This document shows positions 1 through 9,700 of a DNA stretch of 64,000 nucleotides, piece after piece. The notes under the pieces are model-generated. The model did no database searches. It was not told the DNA's origin and was given only the letters and a program-made list of their open reading frames with translations. Where the stretch lies: contig CM055099.1 in NCBI GenBank assembly GCA_029204225.1, positions 45,405,489 through 45,469,488 of the forward strand. The letters are read 5' to 3'. This stretch comes from Diphasiastrum complanatum (lineage: Eukaryota; Streptophyta; Lycopodiopsida; Lycopodiales; Lycopodiaceae). The position numbers and the translations under genes were made by a program. Every line of letters begins with the position of its first letter. Position 1 is the first letter of the stretch.

Positions 1-1789
1 GCAGCGGTACCAACCCCTCCCTTTAATAGCATTTAATATACATGTGTGAGTGAGGGAGTGAGGTTGGAGCTTTTGGGGGGCTTTTCAGTTTCCAAAGGCT
101 GCAAGGAACCACCACCCTTCGCAATGCCAACCCCAACCAACTCCTTCCATCTTAGTATATATTATCACTACTATTGTTACCTTTGCTGGACATTGCATTC
201 AAATATTGTGACGATTTGTTAAAGCTGAGGTGTAGTTCCAAGGTCTAGACGCTAGGCCTCGGCTCGTAACTTAGTAGCACGTTAAGATTTGAGCTTGACA
301 TATTTTTGGCCACGAGGCTTTTTTTTAAATATTTGTGATTTTGAGAAGTTAGGGATGATGTGGCATTTGAGCACCCAAAAAAATTATCCCATAAGCAAAT
401 AGGAAGGTGCTTTCAAAACAAAAAAAATTGATTCTCCTTTATGTGTGGTTGTCGGTGTGCGTGAAATTTGGTGCCCACCAACATTGGTGTGCTTATTCAT
501 AAATTTGGGTGTAGCCCAAAAAATGAGCTGGGGGTAAATTAGCGATGCCTATAAAGATTTTTTTGTGAGCACCAACGTGCTTGGGCAGCCCATAGTGGTG
601 TGCAAGAAATTGCCCAAACCCCCTAGATGTGCAAGAAATTGCCTTTAAGCATTGTGGATCTATAGGTGAGTTTGAGCATAATGAGGTTTATTAGATTTGA
701 AAGAAGAACTAAGTCTTTGTATTTTTACTTTTCAACGATCTTAATGCCCTACCCTAAAAGCAAAGCTTCTAGAGGTGTATCAATCACCTTGTTATTACAA
801 ATGTTTGTTGAAATTTAAAGAGTCCTTAAATTGTTAAAAAATAGGAGTCAATGGTCATTGCAATTTATAATAGTAGAATAAAAAATTTCTTTAATAAACT
901 CACTCTGAAATGACATGTCAACTTGTTGAGAATGTTCCTATAGCTTAGTGCTCATGACAAAGCTATAAAAAAAATGGCTACACTCAGACATGGAATATAA
1001 ATAATGATGTATCATAAAAAAGAGTGAAACATTGAGATTAGGGGTGTTTTCACAAACAAGGGACTGAGTCCATTTCAACTAGACCCCACATTGCTAATCA
1101 TTTTCACAGGGGAGCCTCGTCTCTTGGAGACACGATTCGGATAATGGGCGGTGCAGTTGCCCATCCGCCACGTGTCCCTAGGGGCCCCTGCTGCTGGCCA
1201 CGTGGCTGAAAAAGTTATTTGTCCCATAAGCTTTCTCGAAGACGATATCTTTAGACATATATAGAGACACAATCAAACATCTCTTCTGCGCGCGTGTGGG
1301 AGAAATGTACTCGTCCAAAATGGGTCTCGAACACGGCGTGATGCGCATGCTCGTCAGAAATTTGGGGCATGATGGCCGGCTGCTGGACCCTCAAGGCTTT
1401 GCGAGCCCCCAGAAAATCGGGACTTGTCATAAACCTGGTCCCTAAATCAAAAATACTGAGAAAACTTGGGGCCTCGACAAAAACTGGGTCCCGGCGTGTG
1501 CGCAAACCCGGGACCCTGCCACTCATGCCCCGCTGAAAGTGGGCCCCACAAAAGACTAAAAATCACAGATCCCTAGTTGCCCCGAGCACCTCGAACAGGT
1601 GTCACCTTGGCACTGGCCCGTTAGTTACCATCAAGGACAGGGGAGGGAACTTAAAGTGGCTTCAAATATGATTTGGACAATTTGAAAAGGAATATCATTG
1701 GATTAGAGAACATGGTCCCACTTCAAATCAACATTATTTTGCCATGTAGGATGCCACCTAGCACCTTGTGTGAAAGGGAAGGAGGCCAC
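1..1789. other. Non-coding flank, no gene recognised
   Basis: I see no credible coding region here. Positions 1-1060 are AT-rich and unremarkable. Positions about 1060-1660 are a GC-richer block with CpG-containing stretches and promoter-like motifs (listed separately). The only ORFs are short, lack recognisable motifs and are probably chance. The block may be a remnant of an LTR or promoter, but I found no second copy in the window. Confidence 0.5.
1169..1263 (+). promoter_or_regulatory. G-box pair followed by TATA-like box, no gene attached
   Basis: A CACGTG core at 1169-1174 and a perfect palindrome GCCACGTGGC at 1197-1206 are followed about 50 bp later by TATATA at 1258-1263. G-boxes of this type are bound by plant bZIP/bHLH factors. 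The spacing resembles a plant promoter, but no downstream ORF of any size is recognisable, so this may be a remnant of a gene promoter or of an LTR. Function is inference. Confidence 0.35.
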
Positions 1790-2704
1790 TGTTGTAAAGT
1801 TGACTCGGGTGCACCCAGTGTGCCATGTAAGACTCTAAGGAGTGACGCTCCCTAAGGTCCCAAAGCAAGTTAGAAAGTCAAGAACTGAGCCTCCAGCCTG
1901 TGGTGAGCCAGTCAAGTAGTCACAAGTCCTGAGCTAGCTCTGAAACTTGAGTCATGGCCTAGTCAACTTCTGGGACCCAGGTCCAGGAGTCTAGTTGATT
2001 CTGCCCACCGAAACGGCTCCCAAGACCCATGTCTGAGAGCCAAGACTGATTCTGCCAGGCTTGCCAAGCTTTATTAGCAAAATAAAAACCAAGTCCAGTG
2101 CTTTACCAGAAAGCACTATATTCCAGGACGGAGGGGGCGCACCAAATCACACCAAAACTATAGGGGGAGTCTGGTAGACAGAAACTTGGGTAGCTCAACC
2201 AACGCTAGGAATCTAGTCACCGGGTCTCAGCTCCCTCTACCAGCGCGAGCCAGACACAATGCCCAGCACGTGTTGGTGGCCCCGAGACCAGTCAGTCTAT
2301 GTATGAACGTAACCTCCTCTAGATTTAATAAAGTTGATCCTTGGGGAGGGGATGATTACCATTTTGATTTCGCCTCCGGGATTGGTCCAAGTGAAAGGAC
2401 CCTTACTGCAACCTTTTTGGCGCCTAAGGGTCCACGTCACCGACGTGTGGCTCGCATTTGGTTAGTTTGGCAACCACTATGCCTTGGGTTTCATGTGTGG
2501 CTTGTCTTTGCCTTTGGTTACCTTTTGGGGATGGATTCTAAGTTGGCTTTTGGGTTGGTTGGGATTCCAGTTTTCTCAAGTTTGAAGCTTGTTACGTTTT
2601 CTAAGTTGGCTTTTACGTAAGTTCATGATGGATGGATGTTAGACTTAGGCGCATGTTGGGGAAACCGCTCAAGTCCCAACGCCCTTTGAGGCGTCGGCGC
2701 AACA
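1790..2704 (+). repeat. 5' LTR of the TR-GAG-like element
   Basis: This 915-bp LTR starts TGTTG and ends CAACA. Compared with the 3' copy it has an extra segment at about 2130-2325. A (short) open frame at 2186-2620 runs through it but shows no domain and is probably incidental. Confidence 0.85.
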
Positions 2705-2707
2705 TGT

Positions 2708-2719
2708 GGTATCAGAGCC
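2708..2719 (+). other. Primer-binding site (tRNA-iMet)
   Basis: TGGTATCAGAGC lies three bases after the LTR end and matches the complement of the 3' end of plant initiator tRNA-Met, the usual primer of plant LTR retrotransposons. Confidence 0.85.
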
Positions 2720-2872
2720 AACCAGCCGGTCAGCTACGCAAGTCTCACAGGGATGGCCACGTTTTGAGACTTGTCAGGACAGCCATTGTGCAAGGTAAAA
2801 GAGAGTTGTGGGGCCTAGCTGACAGAGGGGAGAGTTTTCAAAAAAAGACAGGGGAGACAATCTATTGGAAGT

Positions 2873-4285
2873 ATGCCTCTTATCAGAATGGATGACCACC
2901 TTGATGAATTACGAGCATTGACAGACGGAGAGGAGCAGGTTCAAGAATACAGCTCCCGCATGCATCGAGATGGCGCCAGATCCAAGTCAAGAAAGAAAGA
3001 GCATATGCACGCCCCAATGGCACCCCCTCAAGAAGAGATTGGTGCCCCTTTTGAACCTACACCAAGAGACGAACCCATACCAGAGGCGCAACAAGACCTC
3101 TTTGAAGTGAAGATGCGTCAATACTTATCAAGTGCAATGGCGGCTATGCTTAGTGAGGTGAGGAGAGACAGAGAAACAGAAAGGGAAGAATGGCACGCAT
3201 TGGTGCCAACTGCTCCCTCAACCTCAGCAAGAGTATTTAGTGGATCCAGCAGATCGAGTCCGAGCTTCTTTCTAAGAGGGGACTCAACTTTAAATGGCAA
3301 CCAAGCCTCAAGTAGCGTGAATAGATTCCCAACACAAACAGGGTTTGGCAACCAAGGCAGTGGAGGGAACACTTTTCAAAGAAGGAACAAGTTTGGACCT
3401 TCATCTAGTCACAACAATAGCTCACCAACGGTGGGCGATTCCATGCACTGCTTTAACTGTCAACATCAAGGTCACTCTTGTAGGTCATGCCCCAAGCCGT
3501 TGAACAAACAAATCATGGCGACAACAGAGGCATTTGATAAAATGGAAAGATTGATGTCCGATCAAGAAGATGGTGAACAAGATGACGAAGAAGACCCAGA
3601 AACGGATTTGACGGAGTCCGACTTGAATGCCTTACAACAAATAGGGGCACTTGTGGCTTATCGTGAATATCTCATGGCAACTCCTGCAAGAGGATCAAAG
3701 TTATTGTACTTGAAAGGCTATATCCAAGACAAGATCGTTCACTTCATGGTAGACTTGGGAGCATTGCATAACTACTTGTTAGAAAGTCTGGCAGGGGAAT
3801 TGGGCATTCAATGTGAAGAAAACGTGATCCCTATTTGTGTGGAGAACACAAAAGGTACAATGACATTGGCAACCAACTTACCAATCTCGTTGGGCACCTG
3901 GAAAAATCGATTAACGTTCACAATCTTGAAGATGGATGCTTTCGATGCTATCTTGGGACTAAGTTGGTTTAACAAACACATGGTGACCTTCTTGGCAAAA
4001 GGGGTTAACCTTGTGTTATCATATAATGGCAGAAGACCCTGCGTCGTCAGAGTTGTGCCAGGAGATCAACTAGAAATGAATGACACAATTGAACCTGAGC
4101 CAAACATTCCTCCCTATCTCATTTACCTCTTTAGCGAAGGACAATCAGCAGAGACAAATCAGATGACACAAGATCAAATGAGGCCAACATTGCCTGCAGC
4201 TTCTACATCAAAGATGGATCCAAGTGTCGATGTTGAGCTCAAGGAGCTCAACATGGACGACCAAATGAAAAATCTAAAGTCCTAG
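2873..4285 (+). CDS. Gag-like protein with CCHC zinc knuckle and degenerate retropepsin
   Basis: This 470-codon ORF is the only product of the element. Residues 193-206 form a C-x2-C-x4-H-x4-C zinc knuckle, the nucleic-acid binding motif of Gag. Residues about 280-370 resemble a Ty3/gypsy retropepsin: a hydrophobic strand, the active-site triad written D-L-G-A at 294-297 instead of D-S/T-G-A, then a later LGLSWF flap-type motif. A very acidic stretch (about 225-250) separates knuckle and protease. The first about 100 residues are charged and lack a clear capsid domain, so the N-terminus may be truncated. The ORF stops about 300 bp before the 3' LTR with no polymerase domains. The Leu in place of Ser/Thr next to the catalytic Asp suggests the protease is inactive. 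The start at 2873 is the first in-frame Met after the leader and is not certain. Confidence 0.75.
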   Translation: MPLIRMDDHLDELRALTDGEEQVQEYSSRMHRDGARSKSRKKEHMHAPMAPPQEEIGAPFEPTPRDEPIPEAQQDLFEVKMRQYLSSAMAAMLSEVRRDRETEREEWHALVPTAPSTSARVFSGSSRSSPSFFLRGDSTLNGNQASSSVNRFPTQTGFGNQGSGGNTFQRRNKFGPSSSHNNSSPTVGDSMHCFNCQHQGHSCRSCPKPLNKQIMATTEAFDKMERLMSDQEDGEQDDEEDPETDLTESDLNALQQIGALVAYREYLMATPARGSKLLYLKGYIQDKIVHFMVDLGALHNYLLESLAGELGIQCEENVIPICVENTKGTMTLATNLPISLGTWKNRLTFTILKMDAFDAILGLSWFNKHMVTFLAKGVNLVLSYNGRRPCVVRVVPGDQLEMNDTIEPEPNIPPYLIYLFSEGQSAETNQMTQDQMRPTLPAASTSKMDPSVDVELKELNMDDQMKNLKS

Positions 4286-4592
4286 GGGACTCATTCAGAC
4301 ATGCGACAAAAACAACATATCTTAGGCTCAATGGAGCCCGCAAGTATCTTTTCCTTCCAAGTACCTCAGTCTACGAACTAAATGCAGTAGCTTTACATAG
4401 GTTTTACTTAAGTGAACTAGATCCACACTTTTCCTATGCTAAGTGCAAACACGATGTTTTATTTTTCTTCACAGTTGGTCTTCTTTGGCCAATGAATCAA
4501 GCCCATGCCCTTGTATTTGTGAATAAAGTTTGGCCGATTAATCAAGCCCGTGCCATGAGTCTGGACATCAACTTTCTCAAACGAGGGGAGGA

Positions 4593-5338
4593 TGTTGTAA
4601 AGCTGACTTGGGTACACCCGATGTGCCCTGTAAGACTCTAAGGGCGACGCTCCCTAAGGTCCCAGAGCAAGTTAGAAAGTCAAGGACTGAGCCTTTGGCC
4701 TGTGGTGAGCCAGTCAAGTAGTCGCAAGTCCTGAGCTAGCTTTGGAGCTCCAGTCATGGCCTAGTCAATTTATGGGACCCAGGTCCAGGAGTCTGGTTGA
4801 TTCTGCCTGTCTCCCGGGACCCATGTCCGGGAGCCAGACTGATTCTGCCAGGCTTGCCAGGCTTAATCAGCAAAATAAAAACTAAGTCCAAAAAAGCGTG
4901 CTTTACCAGAAAGCACTATATTCTAGAACAGAGGGGAGATTTAATAAAGTTGATCCTTGGGGATGATTACCATTTTGGTTTTGCCTCCAAGACCGGTCCA
5001 AGTGGAAGGACCCTTACTACAATCTTTTTGTGTCGTTGGCGCCTAAGGGTCCACTTCACCGACGTGTGGCTCGCCGCTATGCCATTTGGTCAGTTTGGCT
5101 ACCACTATGCCTTGGGTTTCATGTGTGGCTTGTCTTTGCCTTTGGTTACCTTTTGGGGACGGATTCTGAGTTGGCTTTCGGGTTGGTTGGGACTCCAATT
5201 TCCTCAAGTTTGAATGGGTAGGCTTGTTACATTTCTGAGTTGGCTTTTACATAAGTGCATGATGGATGAATGTTAGACTTAAGCGTGTATTGGTGAAACC
5301 GCTCAAGTCCTAGGGCCCTTGAAGATGCCAGCACAACA
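4593..5338 (+). repeat. 3' LTR of the TR-GAG-like element
   Basis: This 746-bp LTR is preceded by the purine tract GAGGGGAGGA and followed by the target duplication GCCAC. It lacks about 190 bp found in the 5' LTR. Confidence 0.85.
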
Positions 5339-5808
5339 GCCACCTAAAGTGGTCTCAACTAATGGGAGGCGAATATTTGGGAGCATTTTGCACCACCACC
5401 ACATGGCAGTGGTGGTGTAGCCATCTAGTGGAGATGGGCAATGATACCACTATTTTTTCAAACAATGGTATCATTGATCACCCTTAGATGTGTGGGCCAC
5501 CACCGCAGTTGTGGCAGTGGCGGTGTGGAATATGTGAGAGATTTCAACTAGTTTAGTCTAGTTTAGTCACATTTTGGTAAATTGTTAATAAGAGGCCAAA
5601 ACTCATTTTAGACTTAGAGATAAACTTTTTGAAGTTATATTAGTTTAAACTACATTCAATAAACACTTTTGGAAAGTGTGGGAAAGTTGGTAGTCGAGTT
5701 TGAGAGAGATTCAAATTTGAACTTTGGGTACATTGAATCTAGACCCAAAAATAGTAGGGTTTACATTTTGGAGGGAAAGCCAAGTGGCCAAATAGGGTTT
5801 GGAAACTC

Positions 5809-5815
5809 TATAAAA
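5809..5815 (+). promoter_or_regulatory. LTR TATA box
   Basis: TATAAAA at 5809-5815, with the identical site at 10645-10651 in the 3' LTR, is followed 25-50 bp later by a CT-rich stretch typical of plant transcription starts. It is the likely core promoter of the element. Confidence 0.6.
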
Positions 5816-5970
5816 GGATGTAACTATTGGAGAGACACATCTTCTCTCTTCTCTCTCTCATTTCATCATTATACATGGTTCTCTTTGGGTTCTACTACTC
5901 ATTGGTGCACTATCTTGGTGTTATCTTGCAATCTTGTGTGTAGAATGATCATTTATTGCTATTTTCGGTT

Positions 5971-5986
5971 CCACACGTGTGAAATA
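5971..5986 (+). promoter_or_regulatory. LTR G-box palindrome
   Basis: The near-perfect palindrome TTCCACACGTGTGAAA contains a CACGTG G-box core and lies downstream of the TATA box in the transcribed part of the LTR. It could recruit bZIP/bHLH factors. The same site is present at about 10807-10822. Activity is inference. Confidence 0.35.
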
Positions 5987-6186
5987 CAGTAGGGTATTGT
6001 AATTGTACGAACAGCAAACATATTTTATGTTTTGGTTCATGTTTGATCAATATCTCTTAGAGTTTGCATCTCATTTTGTATGTAGATGCTGATTTTTCTA
6101 CATTGGCAGGATTGTTGGTTTGCTCCTTATTGTAACCAAAGATTTGGGACTTGGATTGGATCTTGAATGATCTGAAATCCTTCACA

Positions 6187-6198
6187 TGGTATCAGAGC
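6187..6198 (+). other. Primer-binding site (tRNA-iMet)
   Basis: TGGTATCAGAGC immediately follows the LTR end without spacer and is complementary to the 3' end of initiator tRNA-Met. Confidence 0.88.
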
Positions 6199-6785
6199 TA
6201 TTGTGTCTCAGGTTATGAAAGGATCAGCCATCTTTAGCAAGAAGTTTGAGGAGTTACCAATGCTAGAGCATGCTAGATTGATCTCTACTCAAAAATCAGC
6301 ATTTTTGCATGTGTAGAATTGATCTTTTGTAGGTCAAAACTCAATATAGGGTTATATACTTGATCAATTCCGATTTAACACTTGGCTTACTGGAATTAGA
6401 TGATTTTTGGTGCATTAGGAAGGTCTCATTGGAGTCTACAAGAAGATATACCAAGTTTCTAGAAATTGCATGTAGAATTTGAGATATTCAATTTTTTGAT
6501 TTTGTCAAAACCCTAATTTTGATTGGATCTCTAGTTTGTGAGGTTACTGAACTTTATTTGAGTGTGTTTCAATCTTAGGAAGTGGCAAGAATCATTAGAT
6601 TGAGGATAGATCATAGGTTGATCAAGATTTCACTATTCTATGTGTTGATTTTCTAGTTAGAAGTGCTAGAAGAGATTTGAGAGGTTCCATATCTTTGTGA
6701 TTTCTTCTTGAGTTCATTTTTTGACATTCAAGAGAGTGCTTTGTGCATTGGAACAGGTTGAAAGAGAAGATCAGGTCACTTCAAC

Positions 6786-9700
6786 ATGGCTACAAGTGGT
6801 GGATTTATGTTGGAGAGCAATGATAGGCTTACCTCAATCAACTATTCTACTTGGAAGGTGAGGATGGAGTCCTTATTGGAGATGAATGAGTTGATGGAGA
6901 TTGTTGCAGGTGTGGAGGAGAGACCTCAAGCACCTCAAGATCAAGTGAGGTATGACAAGAGAGCAAAGAAAGCTCTACACATGATTAAGATGAATGTTAC
7001 CAATGAACTTCTCAAGGAAGTTGGTAAGTGCACATCATCTTTGGAGGCTTGGGAAATTTTGAAAAAGCTTTATGAATCCAAGTCTACATCAAGAGTGCTT
7101 ACTCTTAGGAGGCAAATCTTTCAAAGTTTGCAAAAGAGGGAAGAGAGTACTCATGCTTTTGTTTTGAGGGTTAAGGCATTCAATGATGAGTTAGCATGTA
7201 TTGATGAAAGCATTAAGGAGGTAGAGCTTGTTCAAGTTATACTTAATGGCTTGTTGGATGATCATGCTAATCTTGTTCAAAGTTTTGCTATTCAAAAGAC
7301 TTTGCCAAGTATTGTGGATTTGCAAGAGATCTTGGTGAATGAGGAGTATAGGCTTCAATCAAGAGGAGGTGGATCTACATCGACATCTCATTATGAAGAG
7401 GATGCTATGTTCATCAAAGGCAAGTTCAAGGGCAAAGGCAAAGGCAAGTGGTCTAAAGGGCAAGATCAAGGTGAGACTTCTTCTTTTGGAAAAAAGAAAG
7501 ATAAGTCTAAGTTGAAATGCTTTTATTGTGGAATCAAAGGGCATTTTGCAAATGAATGTTTGAAGAAGCAAAGAGATGAAGGTAGCAAGCAAATCAACTT
7601 TACTACTAATGATGAGGGTCTAGGTGGTGGTGATTCTCTTTTGATGTGTTCATCAAGTCCAATATCAAGTGAAGGTGACAAAGATTCATGGTGGATTGAT
7701 AGTGGAGCTAGCTCACACATGACTAGTCACAAGGAGTTCTTTACTTCTTTGGTCACTTATGATGGAGCCAAGAAAGCAATTCACATGGCCAATGGTGGTG
7801 AGTGTGTGATTGAAGGTATTGGTTCAATTCCTATTTGTCTCTCTACTAATAGGAAAGCAAGACTTGATGGTGTTCTTTACATTCCTTCACTTTCAAAGAA
7901 TTTGCTAAGTGTTGGTCAAATGATAAAGAAAGGATACATGGTAAAGTTTGGTGGTGATGCTTGTTTCATTACAAAGGAAGAAATCTTGGTTGCTAGGGGC
8001 AATAGACAAGGTAGACTTTTAAAGCTTGATGCTTTTGTTATGGCTAACAAAAAGGATGGAATGGAAAAGGAGATTGGTCTCAACTTTCCAAAGTTATCTT
8101 TTAGCATCAATAAGATTGTTGGATCTTATGCAAAGTCTAACAAGCTTCCTTATGCTAGATCTAGGTCAAGATCTAATATGCTTCTTGGAGATGTTCATCT
8201 TTGTGCTAACTTGGCTAGTCTTGAGGATAATGATGGTGTTTCAATGGTTCTTCATGGCAAGTGCAAGCATGCAAAAGATAAGGAAAGAGCTAACTTCATC
8301 AATGGAGGTGAAGGTTCTTCCTTGGAAAAGATTGTTGTTAATGATTTCTTTGATCATATGTCAAAAGATGTTGCTAGGTGCATTCATGAAGGAGGTGGTT
8401 CTTCTACATTTTTTAGTGATGAGTCCAAGAAAGTCATTTTTGCAGCAAGTGGAGTCACATTTCCTCATAAAGAGAGTAGATCAAATGGTTCTATCAAGAG
8501 ACTTGGTGAGGGAGATAGTCACAAGTCAAGAAGAAGAGAAGTATGTGAAGAGTTCAAAGTAGGATGTACTTTGAATGATGTCATTTTGAATGATAGTGAG
8601 GAGGAATCATTATCATGTGAGTCATTACCTAAAACATTGAGTAGAAGTTCTTGTTTGAAAAAAGAGAGTACTTCAATCATTCTTATGTTGAATGTACTAA
8701 TCATTTTTTTCATGGCTTCTAATGTTTTTGAGGTTTCTACTTCTTATGATGCAATCATTAAGAGGGAGTCTTATGAAGGAAAGAGCAATGAAAGATTGGT
8801 TCTTGGGAAGATCCAAGGCATGGATCTCACATCTCTTCATCAACTCAAAGGATTCTATGATTATGAATTGATCACTCATGATCAAGATGGCAAAAAGTTG
8901 GTTGGAGAAGACTACATGGAACAAATCGAGAGGCAATTTCTTCAAGGCAAGGGAGATCTCATTGGTGAGCTTATTGAGGTTTGTTATGGACTCAAGAGGG
9001 CTGGATTTATTAGGTTTGATACTCATCTTCACCTACTCTACTTCATGTTGGATGGAAAATTTGGAATCTATCTTTTGATTTATGATGGTGACATTGGTGA
9101 CATTGTTTTCACTAACCTTTGTGGGAGATCGAGATCAAGCATTGATGAGATCTTGTTGAATCTAGATCATATGTTTGAGAGGGAGTATTTCCAGAGGTTC
9201 AGGTCTGAAGATATTCATATCTTTGATATCTTTGATGATCAAGAGAAAGGTAAGCACATGGAAGCGACTCACTTTGCTTTATTCACATGTTTTGAAGAAT
9301 TTTCTTGTGTAGATGAAGCTATGCAAGTGGATATTGGTTCTCATGTTTTTCATACTAGAAAATCAAGTAATGGATCTGGAAAAAAAAGTTTGTTTAATGA
9401 CTTTGATGATCAAGAGGAAGATCAAGAGGTTGGTCTTAAAGGGCTTCAACAACACAAAAGGAAAGGTGGCAATTTGGAGCTAGTCAAGAGTATCAAAGGA
9501 AGGTTATTTGGCAAAGATGTTATGGATCTATTTTTGCAGCTTATTGAAGACTCAAGTAAGGTCAAAGGAGCAGCAAGGAAGTGTTGTTCAAGTTTACTTT
9601 ACTTGTTCTATCTCATGTTTGAGCTATTTCATGTGGATGTGTGCAAATTGTCAAGATATGGACAAACTAGCTACATTGTCTTGCAATATCTTATTGTTGG

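Larger units (their letters stand above)
1790..5338 (+). mobile_element. Non-autonomous LTR retrotransposon (Gag/protease only, TR-GAG-like)
   Basis: The element is bounded by LTRs at 1790-2704 and 4593-5338, each beginning TGTTG and ending CAACA, and flanked by the 5-bp direct repeat GCCAC (1785-1789 and 5339-5343). A primer-binding site complementary to initiator tRNA-Met follows the 5' LTR and a purine tract precedes the 3' LTR. The 3.5-kb element encodes only one Gag-like ORF and has no reverse transcriptase, RNase H or integrase, so it must have moved with enzymes from another element. The zinc knuckle and protease-like region resemble Ty3/gypsy proteins. The two LTRs differ by an indel of roughly 170-190 bp and many substitutions, so the insertion is old compared with the element at 5533. 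Confidence 0.85.
5533..6186 (+). repeat. 5' LTR of the young copia-type element
   Basis: This 654-bp LTR starts TGTGAG and ends TTCACA. It contains a TATA box, a pyrimidine-rich leader (about 5838-5865) and a near-palindromic G-box region around 5971-5986. Confidence 0.92.

Noticed and set aside
8026-8562. 178-codon overlapping frame within the copia-type ORF
   Set aside because: It is a shadow of the 1195-codon frame with no motif of its own. The main frame has the Gag and protease domains.
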